The translations under genes and the position numbers were made by a program. From the NCBI GenBank assembly GCA_049801375.1, contig JBARKJ010000062.1, positions 1-9,032 on the forward strand: a stretch of DNA of 9,032 nt, given 5' to 3'. Positions 6,547 to 9,032 of the stretch are shown here, in pieces (within the stretch, counting starts at the first letter, position 1; the number at the start of each line of letters is the position of its first letter). The notes below the pieces were generated by a model. That model did not search any database. It had not been told where the DNA came from and saw nothing but the letters and a program-made list of their open reading frames with translations. The stretch comes from JBARKJ01 sp049801375. GTDB taxonomy: Bacteria > Nitrospirota > JACRHJ01.

Positions 6547-6574
6547 AAAATCGAGAAATTTCTGGAGTAGAACG

Positions 6575-7858
6575 GTGCAGAATAAAAAGTCGTTGGCTCT
6601 TTTCAAGCAAGCCAGGAAATTAATACCCGGAGGGGTTAACTCGCCGGTAAGAGCGTTCAAGAGCGTCGGGACGGACCCGTTTTTCGTCGACCACGCCAAG
6701 GGCTCGAAGATATTCGACGTAGACGGCAATTCTTACATAGATTACGTCCTGTCGTGGGGCCCGATGATACTGGGCCACGCGCACCCGGCTGTAGTGAAGG
6801 CCCTCAAAAACGCCGTCTCCCGCGGTACGAGCTACGGCGCCCCTACCGGTCTCGAAGTAACTCTCGCCAAGATGGTCACGGATGCGGTGAAGTCCATCGA
6901 GATGGTCCGGATGGTAAGCTCCGGGACCGAGGCCACTATGTCAGCTATCAGGCTGGCGCGGGGTTTCACCAGCAGAGATAAGATAATAAAATTCGATGGC
7001 GGCTATCACGGGCACGCGGACAGCCTTCTGGTAAAGGCCGGAAGCGGCGCGGCCACCTTCGGACTGCCCGACTCTCCCGGTGTGCCCGCAGCCCTGGCGG
7101 GACTGACTATAACTTGCCCATATAACGATCTGCGGGCGGTCCAAAAAACATTCGAAAAAGAGGGCAAAAATATCGCCTGCGTGATAGTCGAGCCGGTGGC
7201 GGGGAACATGGGCTGCGTGCCTCCGGTCGATGATTTCCTTCCGGGGCTGCGTCTGCTGTGCGATAAATATGACGCGCTCCTTATCCTCGACGAAGTGATG
7301 ACCGGGTTCCGTGTCGCCTACGGCGGCGCGCAATCGATTTACAAGATAAAGCCGGACTTGACCTGCCTTGGCAAGGTAATCGGCGGCGGCCTGCCCGTCG
7401 GCGCGTACGGCGGAAGGGCGGACATAATGAGCCAGATTTCTCCCGATGGCCCGGTCTACCAGGCCGGTACTCTATCCGGAAACCCGCTTGCGATGACGGC
7501 CGGGATCGAGACCCTGAAGCTCCTGAAACAGCCGGGGGTATATAAGGAGCTGGAAAATAAGAGCGCGATGTTGACGGACTTGTTAAAAGATGAGTTCAAG
7601 AGAGCGGGCGTGACGACGAGTTTCAACCGCGTAGGGTCCATGTTCACCGTGTTCTTCACGGATAAAAAGGTGGAAAACTACGCGGACGCCAAGACCTCTG
7701 ATACGGTCCGGTTCTCGAAGTTCTTCAGGGGCATGTTATCGGGCGGCGTGAACATCGCGCCGTCCCAGTTCGAGGCGGCTTTCATGTCGCTCGCGCACAG
7801 CGATACTGATATCAGGAGGACGGCTAGGGCGGCGGCGTCTACGCTGACAAACATCTAA
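6575..7858 (+). CDS. hemL: Glutamate-1-semialdehyde 2,1-aminomutase
   Basis: HemL converts glutamate-1-semialdehyde to 5-aminolevulinate with pyridoxal or pyridoxamine phosphate. This is the last step of the C5 route that starts from glutamyl-tRNA, and it feeds haem, sirohaem and cobalamin synthesis in the cytoplasm. The 427-residue length is standard for the family. Visible signatures include the N-terminal IPGGVNSPVRAF (17-28), the phosphate-binding SSGTEA at 115-120, YHGHAD at 144-149 with the stacking aromatic, LDEVMTGFR at 238-246 with Asp239 toward the cofactor nitrogen, and the Schiff-base Lys267 in LGKVIGGGLPVG. GTLSGNPLAM is at 298-307. Translation starts at GTG 6575, supported by GGAG seven bases upstream; there is no ATG in the right place. 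The cytochrome gene follows after 29 bases with no terminator, so the two are probably co-transcribed. No other haem-synthesis gene lies in the window. Confidence 0.97.
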   Translation: MQNKKSLALFKQARKLIPGGVNSPVRAFKSVGTDPFFVDHAKGSKIFDVDGNSYIDYVLSWGPMILGHAHPAVVKALKNAVSRGTSYGAPTGLEVTLAKMVTDAVKSIEMVRMVSSGTEATMSAIRLARGFTSRDKIIKFDGGYHGHADSLLVKAGSGAATFGLPDSPGVPAALAGLTITCPYNDLRAVQKTFEKEGKNIACVIVEPVAGNMGCVPPVDDFLPGLRLLCDKYDALLILDEVMTGFRVAYGGAQSIYKIKPDLTCLGKVIGGGLPVGAYGGRADIMSQISPDGPVYQAGTLSGNPLAMTAGIETLKLLKQPGVYKELENKSAMLTDLLKDEFKRAGVTTSFNRVGSMFTVFFTDKKVENYADAKTSDTVRFSKFFRGMLSGGVNIAPSQFEAAFMSLAHSDTDIRRTARAAASTLTNI

Positions 7859-7887
7859 TTGCTACAACAACCGGGGAGGTAAGGTCG

Positions 7888-8862
7888 ATGTTCAAGGCTT
7901 TCAAGGAAGGTCTGACCATTAAGGCAGTCGCCGCATTGGCGGCGGTAGTACTGATCTTATTATCCGCCGGCGGGTATGGGGCGTACCGGCTCTGGGATTA
8001 CAAAGAGAATAACCCCAGCTTCTGCACGGGCTGCCATCTTATGTCGGAGGCGTTCCATAAGTGGTCCGTATCGGAGCACAAGGGGGTGAACTGCCATGAA
8101 TGCCACCACCTGACCCTTATGGAGCAGAACCAGCTGATGGTCTCCCTGGTGCTCCACAATCCCAAGGTGGTCCCGGCGCGGCACGGCAAAGTCATCGTGC
8201 CCTGGGAATACTGCGTGAAATGCCATTGGGAAACGAACCCCAAATACCCCAATGCCCCCAATATAAGCGATTCCCCCGTGCATGCCAAGCACTTCTTCTC
8301 CGAGAAGCTCGAATGCTCGGGCTGCCACGGCTACAGACTGCACCAGTTTACGGTAGAGCCCAGGTTCTGCGTGAAATGCCATCCGCACAACGCCGAGGTA
8401 CATGGCATGGAAGGCATGGCGTGCCTCGCCTGCCATACCGATAAAACAGCCAGCCTGAAGCCCAACCGCGACAAATGTCTCACCTGCCACGGAAACGACG
8501 AGCAGAGGGCGAGAATAGCCGCCGAGCCCAAGACGGTGGATACCCGGCACTTCACGGCCACGGCGGACGAGATAGCCATTGCGTCCAAGCTCACCACCTT
8601 CCCCGCGGACGGCGCGATGAAGTTCGACTGCAACATGTGCCATAAGCCGCACGGCAAGCTAAAGTTGTCGGCTCCGGCGGACTGTCTGCCCTGCCACAGG
8701 AACATAATGACCACCGGCAAACATGCCGCGCACCTGTCGATGGGGCTTAAGTGCTTCGACTGTCACAAGGCGCACCTCTGGAAGGTGACGAAGGAGATGG
8801 GCAAGTCCGCCAAGTGCACGCAGTGCCACGGGCCCGTTGACCCGGCGAATTTCCTGTTGTAA
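7888..8862 (+). CDS. Undecahaem cytochrome c with NapC/NirT/NrfH-type N-terminal domain
   Basis: This 324-residue membrane-anchored cytochrome has a transmembrane helix at about 12-34 and a periplasmic part with eleven CXXCH motifs starting at Cys46, 69, 109, 143, 161, 179, 197, 248, 266, 289 and 310. The first section (NPSFCTGCHLMSEAFHKWSVSEH, then CHECH) matches the NapC/NirT/NrfH quinol dehydrogenase domain, which takes electrons from menaquinol at the outer face of the membrane. Haems five to eleven extend well beyond the usual four-haem family. The haem-poor stretch at 202-247 may separate two groups of seven and four haems. The ATG at 7888 has GGGAGG with eight-base spacing, and the gene follows hemL. 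The likely role is shuttling electrons from quinol to periplasmic or extracellular acceptors, as CymA or ImcH do, but the acceptor cannot be named. The family call is strong; direct quinol oxidation is inferred. Confidence 0.93.
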   Translation: MFKAFKEGLTIKAVAALAAVVLILLSAGGYGAYRLWDYKENNPSFCTGCHLMSEAFHKWSVSEHKGVNCHECHHLTLMEQNQLMVSLVLHNPKVVPARHGKVIVPWEYCVKCHWETNPKYPNAPNISDSPVHAKHFFSEKLECSGCHGYRLHQFTVEPRFCVKCHPHNAEVHGMEGMACLACHTDKTASLKPNRDKCLTCHGNDEQRARIAAEPKTVDTRHFTATADEIAIASKLTTFPADGAMKFDCNMCHKPHGKLKLSAPADCLPCHRNIMTTGKHAAHLSMGLKCFDCHKAHLWKVTKEMGKSAKCTQCHGPVDPANFLL

Positions 8863-8955
8863 TAGGGACGCAGGCGTGCTTTAATAGTCCGGCCGGATGT
8901 ATTGCAGGTTAATGCGCGATAGGCGAGACGCATTACACGTTAGGGATGCATTACA
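8863..8955 (+). repeat. Cluster of short degenerate direct and inverted repeats
   Basis: Between the cytochrome stop and the terminator, related words recur: TAGGGACGCA at 8863-8872, GAGACGCATTACA at 8925-8937 and TAGGGATGCATTACA at 8941-8955. GCATTACA repeats exactly at 8930-8937 and 8948-8955. TAATGCG at 8910-8916 is the inverted partner of CGCATTA at 8929-8935 (loop 12). TCCGGCCGGA at 8888-8897 is a perfect palindrome. Together this looks like the remains of a small REP-like palindromic intergenic repeat. No coding potential is seen. Confidence 0.45.
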
Positions 8956-8966
8956 AAATACAAGGG

Positions 8967-9002
8967 GGACCCATCCGGTTATCCGGGTGGGTCCTTGATT
9001 TT
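8967..9002 (+). terminator. Rho-independent terminator of the hemL-cytochrome operon
   Basis: A 12-base left arm at 8967-8978 (starting GGACCCA) pairs with 8983-8994 (ending GGGTCC) with a single G-U wobble, around the loop TTAT. The tail TTGATTTT follows. It is the strongest hairpin in the window, 104 bases after the cytochrome stop. It could also stop transcription arriving from the right. Confidence 0.85.
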
Positions 9003-9032
9003 AATGGAAGACAAAGACAAGGAGTTCTGGCG

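Noticed and set aside
7960..8652. 230-codon minus-strand frame opposite the undecahaem cytochrome
   Set aside because: It is an antisense shadow of the haem-motif codons, with no ribosome-binding site or known domain.
9004..9032. ATG at 9004 opening a frame to the window edge (MEDKDKEFW...)
   Set aside because: Only nine codons are visible, there is no ribosome-binding site before it, and it sits directly on the terminator tail. The AAGGAG inside it points to a start beyond the edge instead.
1..9032. Defence system, CRISPR array, transposase, phage or tRNA/rRNA gene
   Set aside because: I looked on both strands for repeat-spacer arrays, DDE or recombinase motifs and tRNA-like cloverleafs and saw none. 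The window is explained by metabolic and respiratory genes.

Overview
The window reads as a chromosomal segment of an anaerobic or microaerophilic Gram-negative bacterium that relies on periplasmic multiheme c-type cytochromes. I base this on fifteen CXXCH haem sites in two cytochromes, a Tat-exported iron-sulfur protein paired with an NrfD-type membrane subunit, a rubrerythrin-like diiron protein, and haem synthesis by the C5 (glutamyl-tRNA) route. Desulfobacterota (Geobacter-like) or Nitrospirota would fit, but I cannot assign the phylum from the sequence alone. Most genes look GC-rich; one gene (963-1511) is clearly AT-rich.

Layout. On the minus strand, reading right to left, 2827 to 1 holds four tightly packed genes: a LOG-family Rossmann protein, a small cupin, a four-helix membrane protein of unknown function, and a D-aminoacylase-type amidohydrolase that runs off the left edge. 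A hairpin with a T-tract at 2875-2905 separates this group from the next minus-strand operon (5526 to 2989). That operon encodes a membrane-anchored tetrahaem cytochrome c, a Tat-exported protein with four [4Fe-4S] motifs, and an NrfD-family integral membrane protein. Further right is a monocistronic-looking minus-strand rubrerythrin-like gene (6305 to 5799).

The interval 6306-6574 is a divergent promoter region. To its right, on the plus strand, lie hemL (glutamate-1-semialdehyde aminotransferase, GTG start) and, 29 bases later, an undecahaem cytochrome with a NapC/NirT/NrfH-type N-terminus. A strong terminator hairpin at 8967-8994 closes this unit, preceded by a short cluster of degenerate repeats.

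How the genes may work together. The tetrahaem/FeS/NrfD triad resembles quinol:cytochrome modules such as the Cbc-type complexes of Geobacter. The NapC-like undecahaem protein is a second candidate route for electrons from menaquinol to the periplasm. hemL supplies a haem precursor next to a gene whose product needs eleven haems, and the rubrerythrin-like protein probably handles peroxide or oxygen stress. No catalytic terminal reductase (molybdopterin enzyme, nitrite reductase and so on) is encoded here, so both modules must pass electrons to partners outside the window. No tRNA, rRNA, CRISPR array, transposase or phage gene was seen. No gene-free stretch exceeds 300 bases.
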